A stretch of DNA of 64,000 nt, from NCBI GenBank assembly GCA_947053595.1, contig CAMRSX010000006.1, positions 1 through 64,000 on the forward strand, read 5' to 3'. Of the stretch, positions 40,539-48,657 are shown piece by piece. A program made the position numbers and the translations under genes. Positions within the stretch are counted from its first letter, which is position 1, and every line of letters begins with the position of its first letter. The notes beneath the pieces were generated by a model. That model was not told the origin of the DNA and did not search any database. It worked only from the letters and a program-made list of their open reading frames with translations. Origin of the DNA: an uncultured Clostridia bacterium (GTDB lineage: Bacteria > Bacillota > Clostridia > Christensenellales > UBA1242).

Positions 40539-43193
40539 GTGGAAGAGAAGTGTTATCAAAAATCAGTTGAAGACGTTTTGCAAACCTATAATTCTTCAAA
40601 AGATGGCTTGTCTTCAAGTGCAGCGCAAGAGCGGTTGCAAGAGGCAAAAGGCTTTCATATTGTGGCAGGCAAAAGACAGTCTTTCTTTTCAAAATTTCTT
40701 TGCCAAATCAAAGAACTGATGGTGCTGGTGCTGCTGATGTCTGGCATTGTGTCCATCATCATTGGCATAATTTCTCACTCTGGCAGCGAAATCATCGACG
40801 GTGGCATCATTCTTGGCATTGTATTTATGAATGCGCTGTTTGGCGTGTTTCAAGAGCGCAAAAGCGAAAAAGCCATTGAAAGTTTGAAAAACATGACGCA
40901 GGCAGAAACCAAGGTGCTTAGGGACGGAAAGGTTTTCAAAATCAAAACCACCGAGTTGGTGCTTGGCGATGTGGTGTGCTTGGAAGCAGGCAGCATTGTG
41001 CCGGCAGATTTGCGGCTGATTGAAACTGCCAACATCAAAATTTCGGAGGCGTCGCTGACAGGTGAAAGTGAGGCTGTGGAAAAGTTTGCCGACGCTGTGT
41101 ATGACAAAGAGATGGCTTTGGCAGACCGCAGAAACATGGCATATGCAAGCAGCATTGTGGAAAACGGCCATGCCAAAGGCGTGGTGGTTGCGCTTGGCAC
41201 AAAAAGCGAAATTGGCAAGATTGCCGAAAGCTTGAAGGAAACAAAAAAAGAACTTACGCCTCTGCAAAAAGCCATTCAAGGTGTGGGAAAGTTTTTGACA
41301 TACATCATCTTGCTTATGGCGGGCATCACCTTTGTTTTGGAAGTGGTGGCAAATCCAAATCAAATTTTGCAGGCGTTTTTGACGGCGGTGGCAATTTCGG
41401 TTGCGGCAATTCCGGAAAGCATGCCGGCGGTCATCACCATAATCATGAGCCTTGGCGTTGCCAAACTTTCCAAACAAAAAGCCATTGTCAAACATTTGCA
41501 CGCGGTGGAAACACTGGGCGCGTGCGATGTCATTTGTTCTGACAAAACTGGCACAATCACGCAAAACAAGATGAAAGTTGAAGATTATTTCACATTTTTT
41601 GACGCAAAAAGCCAAGAATTTGAAATTTTCTTAAATTCCATGGTGCTTTGCAACGATGTTCAGGTGGGCGCAGCGGGCTATGTGGGCGGCTCCACAGAGG
41701 TTGCGCTTGCCGAGTTTGCCAAAACAAAAGGGGTGGAACTTTTTGACGCTCAAAAGCGCTTTGTAAGGTGCAAAGAAGTTTCCTTCAATTCTGCGCGCAA
41801 GATGATGACAACCATGAACGAAGTGAATGGCGAAAAAGTTTGCTTCACAAAGGGCGCGCTGGACCGCGTGCTGAAAAGGTGCACATCCTATGTGCAAGAC
41901 AATCAAATATTGCCGCTGGATGATGCCGCAAAAAAAAGAGTTTTGGCAGAAAACAAAAAGATGTGCGCGGATGCGCTTAGAGTGATTTGCTTTGCCTTTA
42001 AAGAGGCGTGCAGCGGCGACATTGTGGAAGAAGACTTGGTGTTTTTGGGTTTGTGTGGGCTGCAAGACCCTCCAAGGCCAGAAATTGAAGAAGCGGTGAA
42101 GAAGTGCCGAAAAGCAGGCATGCGCCCTGTCATGATTACGGGGGACTATAAAGACACGGCCTATGCCATTGCAAAAAAAGTGGGAATTGCCAAAAGTGAA
42201 GACGAGGTTGTCTCTGGCGAAGAGATTGACAAGTTTTCGAATGAAGAGTTTGCCAAGGTGGTGGAAAAGTGTTGCGTGTTTGCGCGCGTCAGTCCTGCGC
42301 ACAAGGTGCGAATTGTGGAAGCGCTGAAAGCAAACGGGCATATCACTGCCATGACGGGCGACGGCGTGAATGATGCGCCAAGCTTGAAAAAAGCGGACAT
42401 TGGCATTGGCATGGGAAAAACTGGCACTGATGTCACCAAAGATGTTGCAGACATCATCATAACCGACGACAACTTTGCCACCATCATTGTGGCAGTGGAA
42501 GAAGGTCGAAAAATTTACAGCAACATTCAAAAGACAATCAAATATCTTTTTTCCGCCAACATGGCAGAAATCTTGTCGTTGTTTTTGCTGACAATTTTCT
42601 TCCCGGGGCTCACCTTTCTTCTGCCAGTGCAAATTTTGTTTGTCAACCTCATAACCGACAGCCTTCCGGCAATTGCTCTGGGCACCCAGCCGCCAGAACA
42701 TAACATCATGCAGCAAAAACCGCGCCGCAAAAACGAAGGTTTGTTTGGCGACGGCATGGGCGTTTCGCTTCTGGTGCTGGGCAGCGTTCAAACTGCTCTC
42801 ACCATGGCGGCGTATTTGTATGGTTTGTTTATGCAAGGCGAAGCGGTGGCAATCACCATGGCGTTTTACACGCTCAACCTCATTCAGCTGTTTTATATGT
42901 TCACTGCGCGCACAAAGGAAAGCTGTTTCAAATCCAATCCTTTCAAAAACAAGTTTTTCAATCTTTCCATGATTTTTGGATTGGGAATGATTGTGCTGAT
43001 GGCAACAACCGGTTTTGGAAAACTGCTGCAGCTGGAAAAACTGGACATCTTTGGCTGGCTGGTGGTGATGGCGCTTTCTGTTTCCATCATCTTCATTGGC
43101 GAACTTTATAAGCTGGTTGAGGTTAAAGTCCGAAAAAAAGGTGGTTCCAAGCGCAAAAGAAAGGAAGAAAAACGGTCGCAACTGGGGCAATGA
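40539..43193 (+). CDS. Calcium-transporting P-type ATPase
   Basis: Type IIA P-type ATPase of 884 residues, expected to export Ca2+ (or Mn2+) across the cytoplasmic membrane. Motifs in order: actuator 'LTGESEAV', M4 'AIPESMPAV' with the cation-binding Glu, phosphorylation site 'CSDKTGTITQNKM', hinge 'TGDGVNDAPSLKKADIGIGM' and M6 'LFVNLITDSLPAIALG' with the Asn and Asp that form a calcium site in SERCA-like pumps. The track opens at GTG 40530; I prefer GTG 40539, eight bases after GAGGAG, giving 'VEEKCYQKSVEDV', which aligns with the usual N-terminal cation-ATPase domain. It ends with a Lys/Arg-rich tail and is closed by a terminator at 43301. Confidence 0.93.
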   Translation: MEEKCYQKSVEDVLQTYNSSKDGLSSSAAQERLQEAKGFHIVAGKRQSFFSKFLCQIKELMVLVLLMSGIVSIIIGIISHSGSEIIDGGIILGIVFMNALFGVFQERKSEKAIESLKNMTQAETKVLRDGKVFKIKTTELVLGDVVCLEAGSIVPADLRLIETANIKISEASLTGESEAVEKFADAVYDKEMALADRRNMAYASSIVENGHAKGVVVALGTKSEIGKIAESLKETKKELTPLQKAIQGVGKFLTYIILLMAGITFVLEVVANPNQILQAFLTAVAISVAAIPESMPAVITIIMSLGVAKLSKQKAIVKHLHAVETLGACDVICSDKTGTITQNKMKVEDYFTFFDAKSQEFEIFLNSMVLCNDVQVGAAGYVGGSTEVALAEFAKTKGVELFDAQKRFVRCKEVSFNSARKMMTTMNEVNGEKVCFTKGALDRVLKRCTSYVQDNQILPLDDAAKKRVLAENKKMCADALRVICFAFKEACSGDIVEEDLVFLGLCGLQDPPRPEIEEAVKKCRKAGMRPVMITGDYKDTAYAIAKKVGIAKSEDEVVSGEEIDKFSNEEFAKVVEKCCVFARVSPAHKVRIVEALKANGHITAMTGDGVNDAPSLKKADIGIGMGKTGTDVTKDVADIIITDDNFATIIVAVEEGRKIYSNIQKTIKYLFSANMAEILSLFLLTIFFPGLTFLLPVQILFVNLITDSLPAIALGTQPPEHNIMQQKPRRKNEGLFGDGMGVSLLVLGSVQTALTMAAYLYGLFMQGEAVAITMAFYTLNLIQLFYMFTARTKESCFKSNPFKNKFFNLSMIFGLGMIVLMATTGFGKLLQLEKLDIFGWLVVMALSVSIIFIGELYKLVEVKVRKKGGSKRKRKEEKRSQLGQ

Positions 43194-43300
43194 AGTTGCA
43201 AAGTATTGAAATTTCCAGTGCGGAAAAAACTTTAATGTGATGCGCAAGTTTGATTTTCAGCATAAGCTTTTGAAAGGGTGTTATTAAAAACAAAAAGAAT

Positions 43301-43322
43301 GGTGGCATTGCCACCTTTTTTT
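43301..43322 (+). terminator. Rho-independent terminator after the P-type ATPase
   Basis: Perfect stem GGTGGC/GCCACC with an ATT loop and seven T. It lies about 107 bases after the stop codon. Confidence 0.9.
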
Positions 43323-43360
43323 AATTAACAAAAGAAAAAACAAAAAATTTTATGCCATGT

Positions 43361-43389
43361 TTGCTTTTTTCATTGGGTTGTGCTATCAT
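43361..43389 (+). promoter_or_regulatory. holB promoter, probably leaderless, with TTGTGCTATCAT box
   Basis: TTGCTT, a 17-base spacer and TATCAT inside the recurrent 12-mer TTGTGCTATCAT (43378-43389). The holB ATG at 43396 comes exactly six bases later with no Shine-Dalgarno. Confidence 0.75.
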
Positions 43390-43395
43390 TTATAT

Positions 43396-44352
43396 ATGAA
43401 TTTGACGGAAATCATCAAAGCACAAAGCTTTTTTGAAAACATCATGACAAAAAAAGAAAATGGAACGCTGAAAAACTCGCTTCTGTTTTTCTGCGAGGAC
43501 AACCTCACCAGCTCCACCACCCTCATTTTGATGGCACTTATGTTGCAATATCCTTCCTTTCAGCTTATGAATGAAAAAAGCGCCGAGTTTGTCAAAATCA
43601 AAAGCGGTGTGGATTTGGATGTGAAAATATTTCCCAAAAATGGCGAAAAGCTGCTGGTTGCAGACAGCGGCGACATTGTGGCAGAGGCGGCTATTAAGGC
43701 GGTTAATTTGCCATATAAAATTTTCATCATAAACAACATTGATGTTTCCACAGAGGAGGCGCAAAACAAGCTTTTGAAAGTGTTGGAAGAGCCATCAAAA
43801 AATGTCTTTTTCTTGCTTTCTGCCCAAAGTGAAGAGCGCGTGCTTGCTACCATCAAGTCCAGATGCGACAAGGTGAAAATCAATCCACTTTGTGAGGAAG
43901 ACCTTGCAAAAGTTTGCTCCGACCCTCTTGCCATCACCTTGGGTGGCGGTTTTGTGGGCAAGACACTTTCGCTTTGCAAAGATGGCGAACTTTCTGCTGT
44001 TGTCAACTTTGCAGTCAGCCTGCTGAGTGAGCTGAAAAGCAGCAAGCAGGTGATTTTGTTTTCAAAAAAGTTTTTGGAGTTTAAGGGAAAGACAGAGCTT
44101 ATTTTGCAAGTCATGTCGCTGTGCCTTGAAGATTTAATCAAACTTAAGTGCGAAAGCGAAAAACTTTGCAAAATGAAGATGTTTAAAGACGAACTTGCCG
44201 CGGTGGAGCCAGAGTTTTCGGTTTTGGCAATTTGTGAGATTGCCAAGTTGATTTCTGCTTTGCGGGAAAAGATGGAGTTCAATGCCAACATTACGGTGGC
44301 GGTGGACAACTTTTTGTTGAAGATGTTGGAGGTGAAATATTTATGCAAATAG
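43396..44352 (+). CDS. holB: DNA polymerase III delta-prime-like subunit
   Basis: Clamp-loader subunit of 318 residues. It has the delta-prime fold signature around 'NKLLKVLEEPSKNVFFLL' and the SRC motif in 'IKSRCDKVKI' that acts as arginine finger for the neighbouring DnaX subunit. As usual for delta-prime it lacks a Walker A loop, so it does not bind ATP itself. The track start at 43357 would overlap the promoter. The ATG at 43396 gives 'MNLTEIIKAQSFFENI' and sits six bases after a -10 box, so the mRNA is probably leaderless. Gene order holB-ricT-trmN6 matches that of Bacillota chromosomes; the stop TAG overlaps the ricT start by ten bases. Confidence 0.88.
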   Translation: MNLTEIIKAQSFFENIMTKKENGTLKNSLLFFCEDNLTSSTTLILMALMLQYPSFQLMNEKSAEFVKIKSGVDLDVKIFPKNGEKLLVADSGDIVAEAAIKAVNLPYKIFIINNIDVSTEEAQNKLLKVLEEPSKNVFFLLSAQSEERVLATIKSRCDKVKINPLCEEDLAKVCSDPLAITLGGGFVGKTLSLCKDGELSAVVNFAVSLLSELKSSKQVILFSKKFLEFKGKTELILQVMSLCLEDLIKLKCESEKLCKMKMFKDELAAVEPEFSVLAICEIAKLISALREKMEFNANITVAVDNFLLKMLEVKYLCK

Positions 44353-45164
44353 AGACAGTTGGAGTTAAGTTTAAAAACAGCAATCACATATATTCCTTCT
44401 CGCCAAATGGGCTGGAGTTGAAACAGGGGGATTATGTAATTGTGGAAACAGAGAAAGGACAAGACATGGGTGTTGTCATCAAAGAGAGTGAGGCGATTGA
44501 CCCTTCCACTCTTCTTTCTCCGCTCAAAAATGTTGTGCAAAAGGCAAATGCCGCAATGGTGGAAAAGGCGCAGCAATATGACAAAGATGCAGCAAAGCAT
44601 TTCAGCACCGTCAAAAAACTGGTGAAGGAGTTTGGGCTGGACATGAAAATTGTGCAAGTGGAGGCAAGCTTTGACAACAGCAGATACATCATCAACTTCA
44701 CCTCAGAAAACAGAGTGGATTTTCGCGACCTTGTGAAAAAGCTGGCGGAAACACTTAAAAAGCGGGTGGAACTGAGGCAAATTGGCAGCCGCGACGAAGT
44801 GAGAATGCTTGGCGGTTTTGGACCTTGCGGCAAAATTTGCTGCTGCGCGCAAAACATGGGCGAGTTTGACCACGTTTCCATGAAAATGGCAAAAATTCAA
44901 AACTTGTCACTCAATCCCAATGCCATAAGCGGGCTGTGCGGCAAACTTATGTGCTGCATTGCTTATGAAAATTCCACATATCAAGAGGCGCTTAAAAGCA
45001 TGCCAAAAGTGGGCACATCCGTTTCCACCAAGGACGGCCACGGCACTGTGGTTTACAACGATTTGCTGCAAAGGCAAGTGAATGTGAAGTTTTTGAAGGG
45101 TGACGAAAGTGAAATAAAAACCTATGCGCTGGAAGATGTGAAGTTCAGAAGGGAAGAAAAATGA
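44343..45164 (+). CDS. ricT: RicT/YaaT family protein (PSP1 domain)
   Basis: The 273 residues carry the PSP1 C-terminal domain. The Cys-rich core 'GPCGKICCCAQNMGEF' and 'GLCGKLMCCIAYE' is the hallmark of RicT (YaaT), which in Bacillus forms the Fe-S-containing RicAFT complex with YlbF and YmcA and supports mRNA processing and RNase Y function. The ATG overlaps the end of holB by ten bases, and the stop overlaps the next start (ATGA), so the three genes are translationally coupled. In Bacillus yabA lies next in the cluster; it is absent here. Confidence 0.95.
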   Translation: MQIETVGVKFKNSNHIYSFSPNGLELKQGDYVIVETEKGQDMGVVIKESEAIDPSTLLSPLKNVVQKANAAMVEKAQQYDKDAAKHFSTVKKLVKEFGLDMKIVQVEASFDNSRYIINFTSENRVDFRDLVKKLAETLKKRVELRQIGSRDEVRMLGGFGPCGKICCCAQNMGEFDHVSMKMAKIQNLSLNPNAISGLCGKLMCCIAYENSTYQEALKSMPKVGTSVSTKDGHGTVVYNDLLQRQVNVKFLKGDESEIKTYALEDVKFRREEK

Positions 45165-45883
45165 ATTTAGAAAAAGGCGAGCAAATTGAAGACTTGCAAT
45201 GCGCGGGGCTGAAAATCATTCAAAACAAAAAACTATATTGCTTCACGTCCGACAGCGTGATTTTGGCAAACTTTGTGCGCGCAAAAGCGGGAGATTTGGC
45301 AGTTGAAATTGGCGCTGGCAGCGGAGTGATTTCCATTTTGGTGCAAGCAAAAAACAAACTTAAAAAAATTGTTGCTTTTGAAATTCAAGAAGAGATGGCG
45401 GCACTTTGTGAAAAAAACATTTTGCTGAACAATTTGGGCGAAAAGCTGGAACTTGTTGCAGATGATGCAAAAAATCACAAAAAACACATAAAAAGCGGCA
45501 GTGTGGATGTGGTTTTTTGTAATCCGCCATATTTTAAAGAAACCAATTTCCCTCAAAGCGAGGTGAAGAAAGTTGCAAAAGAAGAGGTTTGCTTGCCATG
45601 CGAAACGCTTTGCAAAATTGCCAGCGATATGCTTAAAGGTGGCGGCGCGTTTTATGTTTGCTATGCGCAAGAGCGCGCGGCAGAACTCATTTTCAACTTG
45701 CAAAAACACAATCTTGCTGTGAAGGAGATGTTTTTCACCGAAAATGGCAAGGGCGAGGTTAAATTGGCTGTCATCAAGGCAGTGAAAAACGGAAAGTTTG
45801 GCTGCAAAGTTTTTCCAAACCTTGTGACAAATGAAGAGAATGGAAACTATCTTGAAAAGCTGCAAACCAAAAATTTTATTTAA
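45161..45883 (+). CDS. tRNA1(Val) adenine-N6-methyltransferase-like protein (TrmN6/YabB family)
   Basis: SAM-dependent methyltransferase of 240 residues. SAM-binding motif I is 'AVEIGAGSGVISILV', the acidic residue of motif II is in 'AFEIQEEM', and the catalytic amino-methyltransferase signature is 'NPPYF'. This arrangement is typical of COG4123 (TrmN6), which methylates N6 of A37 in tRNA1(Val), and the position after ricT agrees. The start ATG overlaps the ricT stop by four bases. The exact substrate is inferred from family membership. No strong terminator follows. Confidence 0.9.
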   Translation: MNLEKGEQIEDLQCAGLKIIQNKKLYCFTSDSVILANFVRAKAGDLAVEIGAGSGVISILVQAKNKLKKIVAFEIQEEMAALCEKNILLNNLGEKLELVADDAKNHKKHIKSGSVDVVFCNPPYFKETNFPQSEVKKVAKEEVCLPCETLCKIASDMLKGGGAFYVCYAQERAAELIFNLQKHNLAVKEMFFTENGKGEVKLAVIKAVKNGKFGCKVFPNLVTNEENGNYLEKLQTKNFI

Positions 45884-46060
45884 ACAAATCAGGAACTAGA
45901 CATATTAGTTTGCCTACTTTAGCAAAAATTTTTCGTGGAAGAGGTTTGGGAAGAGAAACCGTGAATTTAGCGGATAGAAAATATTGAGAGGCCTGCTGAT
46001 ATTGCTTAGGATGTCATTTTCGTGTCTGCGTTAAAAATTCATGGTGTCTGTCCCAGTTTT
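45884..46060. other. Intergenic region between convergent trmN6 and spmB
   Basis: I see no gene. TTTGC...GCAAA followed by T5 (45909-45933) could be a weak terminator for the plus strand. The rest has a slightly different texture from the neighbours (TTA, CTA and GCG triplets) and many stops in all frames; it might be the remnant of a lost sequence, but I recognise nothing. Confidence 0.4.
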
Positions 46061-46567
46061 TCACATCACCTTGCAAATCAGGCAGGCGAGGATTGTGCCC
46101 ACAAGGCTGCACACAAGTGCCACAGGGATGGCATAAAGCAACTTCTTCACCTTGGTTTGACTGATGTAAACTGTGGCAACATAGAATATGGTTTCGCTGC
46201 AGCCCATAATCACGCACGCACAGCGGGAGATGTAACTGTCCGCGCCATAGGTTGCAAAGATATTCTCCAAAATGCCATAGCTGCCGCTGCCCGTGAAGGG
46301 GCGCAGCAACACCAATTCCACAAGTTCGGTTGGGATGCCCAGCGCATTAAAAAAAGGTGACAAAAGGTTTGCAAGAAAGCTTGTGATGCCGCTGACCCTA
46401 AGCAGCGCCACGGCAATCAATATGGCGGCAATGAAAGGAAAGATGTCCACCACCAGTTTGATGGCGCCTTTTGCACCTTTCACAAAGTGGTCATAAGTGT
46501 TGATTTTTTTGAATGTGCAATAAACAAAAAGTGTCACAAACAGCACTGGAAGAATGTACACGCTCAT
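46061..46567 (-). CDS. spmB: Spore maturation protein B (SpmB)
   Basis: Integral membrane protein of 168 residues with the Gate/nucleoside-recognition fold. The pattern 'LRPFTGSGSYGILENI' and 'YGADSYISRCACVIMGCSETIFYV' is diagnostic of SpmB, which together with SpmA is needed for full dehydration of the spore core. The ORF track extends to 46606, but the ATG at 46567 has AGAGGTGAAGGC directly before it and matches the family start. The start overlaps the stop codon of a 33-codon ORF by four bases (ATGA). Confidence 0.9.
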   Translation of the reverse strand: MSVYILPVLFVTLFVYCTFKKINTYDHFVKGAKGAIKLVVDIFPFIAAILIAVALLRVSGITSFLANLLSPFFNALGIPTELVELVLLRPFTGSGSYGILENIFATYGADSYISRCACVIMGCSETIFYVATVYISQTKVKKLLYAIPVALVCSLVGTILACLICKVM

Positions 46568-46665
46568 GCCTTCACCTCTTGAAAGGCAAATTGAAAAGAA
46601 AAGCAAAACTCAGCAAAAGCGCAAAGCTTGCCACAAGGGTTTTGGGGAGCAAAGAGATGGTTCAT
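46564..46665 (-). CDS. 33-residue ORF wedged between spmA and spmB
   Basis: This frame is too short for the ORF track. ATG at 46665-46663 overlaps the spmA stop (ATGA), and TGA at 46566-46564 overlaps the spmB start (ATGA), so the three frames tile without gap. A strong GGAGGTG site lies in the spmA 3' end, six bases upstream. The peptide ('MNHLFAPQNPCGKLCAFAEF'...) is rich in Phe and Cys with no known family. It may be a real small protein, a translational-coupling device, or chance. The double ATGA fit and the good ribosome binding site favour translation. Confidence 0.4.
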   Translation of the reverse strand: MNHLFAPQNPCGKLCAFAEFCFSFQFAFQEVKA

Positions 46666-47285
46666 GTTGCACCTCCTTTTTTCTTTTTGCGCAAAAGCTT
46701 GTCCAGCGTAAACACAAGCACAATGCCCAGCACAGTGGTGAGGAAGGTGACAATCAGCGTTGGAAAAATTATGTCTGCAGGGTTGGCGCTGCCCGCACTG
46801 GCTCGCAGCCCAATGACAGTGGTGGGAAGAAGCTGAATGGAAGTGGCATTCACAACAATCAGCATAATCATGGCAAAGTTCGCTTTGCCGGAGCCGTCGT
46901 CCAGCGCTTGCATAGCCTTGATGCCCATGGGCGTGGAGGCGTTGCCCAAGCCCAGCATATTGGCAGAGATGTTCATGGCAATCAGTTTTTGAGTTTCTTG
47001 GCTTTCCACTCTAAAGATTTTTTTAATCAGCGGGCGCAGAAGTTTGGCAAGTTTTTCACCCAAACCGCTTGCTTCCACCAGTTCAATAATTCCCAGCCAA
47101 ACGCAATAGACAGCACAAAGCTGGATGCACAACTCAAGTGCGGAGGCGGAGGCGGAAAGCATCTCAGCCAGCACCGCGCTGGGGTTTGTGACAAGCAGCA
47201 CCAAAATGCTGGAAAGCATCATAAAAAGCCAAAAGATGTTCATAAAAATATGTATGCAAAACATAGGCAAAAAAGACTTGTCCAC
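46662..47285 (-). CDS. spmA: Spore maturation protein A (SpmA)
   Basis: A 207-residue membrane protein of the nucleoside-recognition (Gate) family. 'MNISANMLGLGNASTPMGIKAM' and 'NATSIQLLPTTVIGLRA' are the typical SpmA blocks, and it is followed by spmB in the same orientation. In Bacillus SpmA/SpmB act in spore core dehydration; homologues also occur in non-sporulating lineages. The GTG at 47285 has AAAGGA three bases upstream, rather close. An ATG at 47243 ('MNIFWLF') would match the Bacillus start better but has no ribosome binding site, so the start is uncertain. It is transcribed divergently from the 134-residue gene. Confidence 0.88.
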   Translation of the reverse strand: MDKSFLPMFCIHIFMNIFWLFMMLSSILVLLVTNPSAVLAEMLSASASALELCIQLCAVYCVWLGIIELVEASGLGEKLAKLLRPLIKKIFRVESQETQKLIAMNISANMLGLGNASTPMGIKAMQALDDGSGKANFAMIMLIVVNATSIQLLPTTVIGLRASAGSANPADIIFPTLIVTFLTTVLGIVLVFTLDKLLRKKKKGGAT

Positions 47286-47312
47286 AATCCTTTAAAAACT
47301 TCAAAAATTCTG

Positions 47313-47341
47313 TTGACAAAGGGCTTTTGCCGTGTTATACT
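47313..47341 (+). promoter_or_regulatory. Consensus promoter of the 134-residue gene
   Basis: Perfect TTGACA, a 17-base spacer and TATACT preceded by TGT. Predicted transcription starts near 47348; GGAGG at 47353 is the ribosome binding site. Confidence 0.8.
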
Positions 47342-47366
47342 CAAAGCCATTTGGAGGTGCAAAAAC

Positions 47367-47771
47367 ATGCGTGGCAAACTGAAAAAGGCAACTGCAGGCT
47401 TGGCTTGTTGTGCCACAATTTTTTTTGCATCGCTTGCGGCAATGGCGGCGGACTTGGTGTTGACATATCATTTTTCAAGCAAAGCGGAAAAAATCAAAAA
47501 AAACTTTGTTGTTTCGCAAATAAAAGATGACCTTGACAAAAACAAATTTTGGCTTTCTGACACACAACTTGTCTTGAACTTTATGCAAAAAAACAACCCT
47601 TCGCTTTTTGCGCAATATCAAAGTTGCATGACAAAAACCTATGCTTGCGCATTTTCTTCCTTGCCTTGCGGCATGGCGTTTGGCGGCGGAGTTTTTGGCA
47701 TTGTTGAAGCTTGTGACAGGCGAAGGAAACACTTGGCAGAAGCCGCAGAAGAAAAACAAAAAAGCAGATGA
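47367..47771 (+). CDS. Small membrane protein of unknown function
   Basis: The ORF track joins this to a meaningless upstream extension (405 residues). The real start is the ATG at 47367, ten bases after GGAGG and downstream of a consensus promoter, giving 134 residues. An N-terminal hydrophobic segment with two adjacent Cys ('GLACCATIFFASLAAMAA') is followed by a charged region. A second, Gly-rich hydrophobic stretch ('SSLPCGMAFGGGVFGIV') with nearby Cys and a Lys/Arg/Glu tail end the protein. I recognise no family. It lies between divergent spmA and tatD. Confidence 0.7.
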   Translation: MRGKLKKATAGLACCATIFFASLAAMAADLVLTYHFSSKAEKIKKNFVVSQIKDDLDKNKFWLSDTQLVLNFMQKNNPSLFAQYQSCMTKTYACAFSSLPCGMAFGGGVFGIVEACDRRRKHLAEAAEEKQKSR

Positions 47772-47788
47772 GCGGTCACTTGCTTTGT

Positions 47789-47818
47789 TTGACAGCACGG
47801 TGGCAAATCTGATAAAAT
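47789..47818 (+). promoter_or_regulatory. tatD promoter, probably leaderless
   Basis: Perfect TTGACA, an 18-base spacer and TAAAAT. The tatD ATG at 47825 follows six bases after the -10 box, with no Shine-Dalgarno. Confidence 0.65.
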
Positions 47819-47824
47819 GAATTT

Positions 47825-48625
47825 ATGGAACTTATTGATGTGCATGGACACCTTGTCAGCAAGGCGTATGAAGAAGATTTGGAAGAAGTGATTGAGCGAA
47901 GTGAAGAGGCGCTTTTTTCTTTCATCTGTGCGGGGTGCGACATAGCTTCTTCACAGCAAGTGGTGGAGTTGGCTTCAAAGCACCCAAAGGCATATGCTGT
48001 GGTGGGTGTGCATCCAGAGAACATTGACTCTTGGGATGAAGGGGCTCTTCTTGCCCTAAAGCAACTGACGCAAAACCCAAAAGTGGTGGGCATTGGCGAA
48101 ATTGGGCTGGATTATCACTATCTGCAAGATATGTCCGCGGAAGAAGTGGAGGCAAACAAAAAAAAGCAAAAACAAATTTTCACGCAGCAAATCTTGCTTG
48201 CAAATCAGCAAAACTTGCCCATTGTTGTGCATAGTCGTGACGCTATGGGAGACACAATTTCGCTGCTGCAGCAAACTCCACCCAAAGTGCGCAGCCTGCT
48301 GCATTGTTATAGCGGCAGCATTGAAAGCGCCAAAATTTTGATGGACATGGGCTTCTCTTTTTCTTTTGGTGGGGTGACAACCTTCAAAAATGCCAAAAAT
48401 GTGCAAGAAGTGGTGAAAAATTTGCCGCTTGAGCGCATTCTGCTGGAAACAGACTGCCCATATTTGTCACCAGAGCCTTTCAGAGGCAAGCGCAACGAGC
48501 CAAAAAATGTGGTGTATGTGGCTGACGCCATTGCAAAGCTTAAAAATTTGACACTTGAGCAGGTGGCGGCTGCAACCACGCAAAACGCAAAAAGATTATT
48601 TGCTTTTTTAGTGAAAGCATTGTGA
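47825..48625 (+). CDS. tatD: TatD family metal-dependent DNase
   Basis: TIM-barrel metallohydrolase of 266 residues; TatD proteins are 3'-5' exonucleases acting on DNA or RNA. Metal ligands are visible in order: 'DVHGH' at the N-terminus, 'GEIGLDYHY', 'VVHSRDAMGDT', 'LLHCYSGS' and 'LLETDCPYLSPEPFRGKRNEP'. In Bacillus tatD (yabD), rnmV and ksgA form a conserved block; here tatD is followed directly by rsmA, with rnmV missing. The start has no ribosome binding site but fits the leaderless geometry of a promoter six bases upstream. Confidence 0.95.
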   Translation: MELIDVHGHLVSKAYEEDLEEVIERSEEALFSFICAGCDIASSQQVVELASKHPKAYAVVGVHPENIDSWDEGALLALKQLTQNPKVVGIGEIGLDYHYLQDMSAEEVEANKKKQKQIFTQQILLANQQNLPIVVHSRDAMGDTISLLQQTPPKVRSLLHCYSGSIESAKILMDMGFSFSFGGVTTFKNAKNVQEVVKNLPLERILLETDCPYLSPEPFRGKRNEPKNVVYVADAIAKLKNLTLEQVAAATTQNAKRLFAFLVKAL

Positions 48626-48657
48626 ATGCAAAGAGCAGACAAATCAAAAGGAAAAAT

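Noticed and set aside
41631-43247. 538-residue minus-strand ORF opposite the P-type ATPase
   Set aside because: Antisense shadow (Phe/His/Cys/Arg-rich) of a gene with all family motifs; no start signals.
43560-44657. 365-residue minus-strand ORF opposite holB and ricT
   Set aside because: Spans two coupled plus-strand genes with clear motifs; low-complexity Ser-rich translation typical of a shadow.
46554-47366. N-terminal 271 codons of the 405-residue plus-strand ORF
   Set aside because: Read antisense to spmA/spmB; the true gene starts at 47367 with GGAGG and a consensus promoter.
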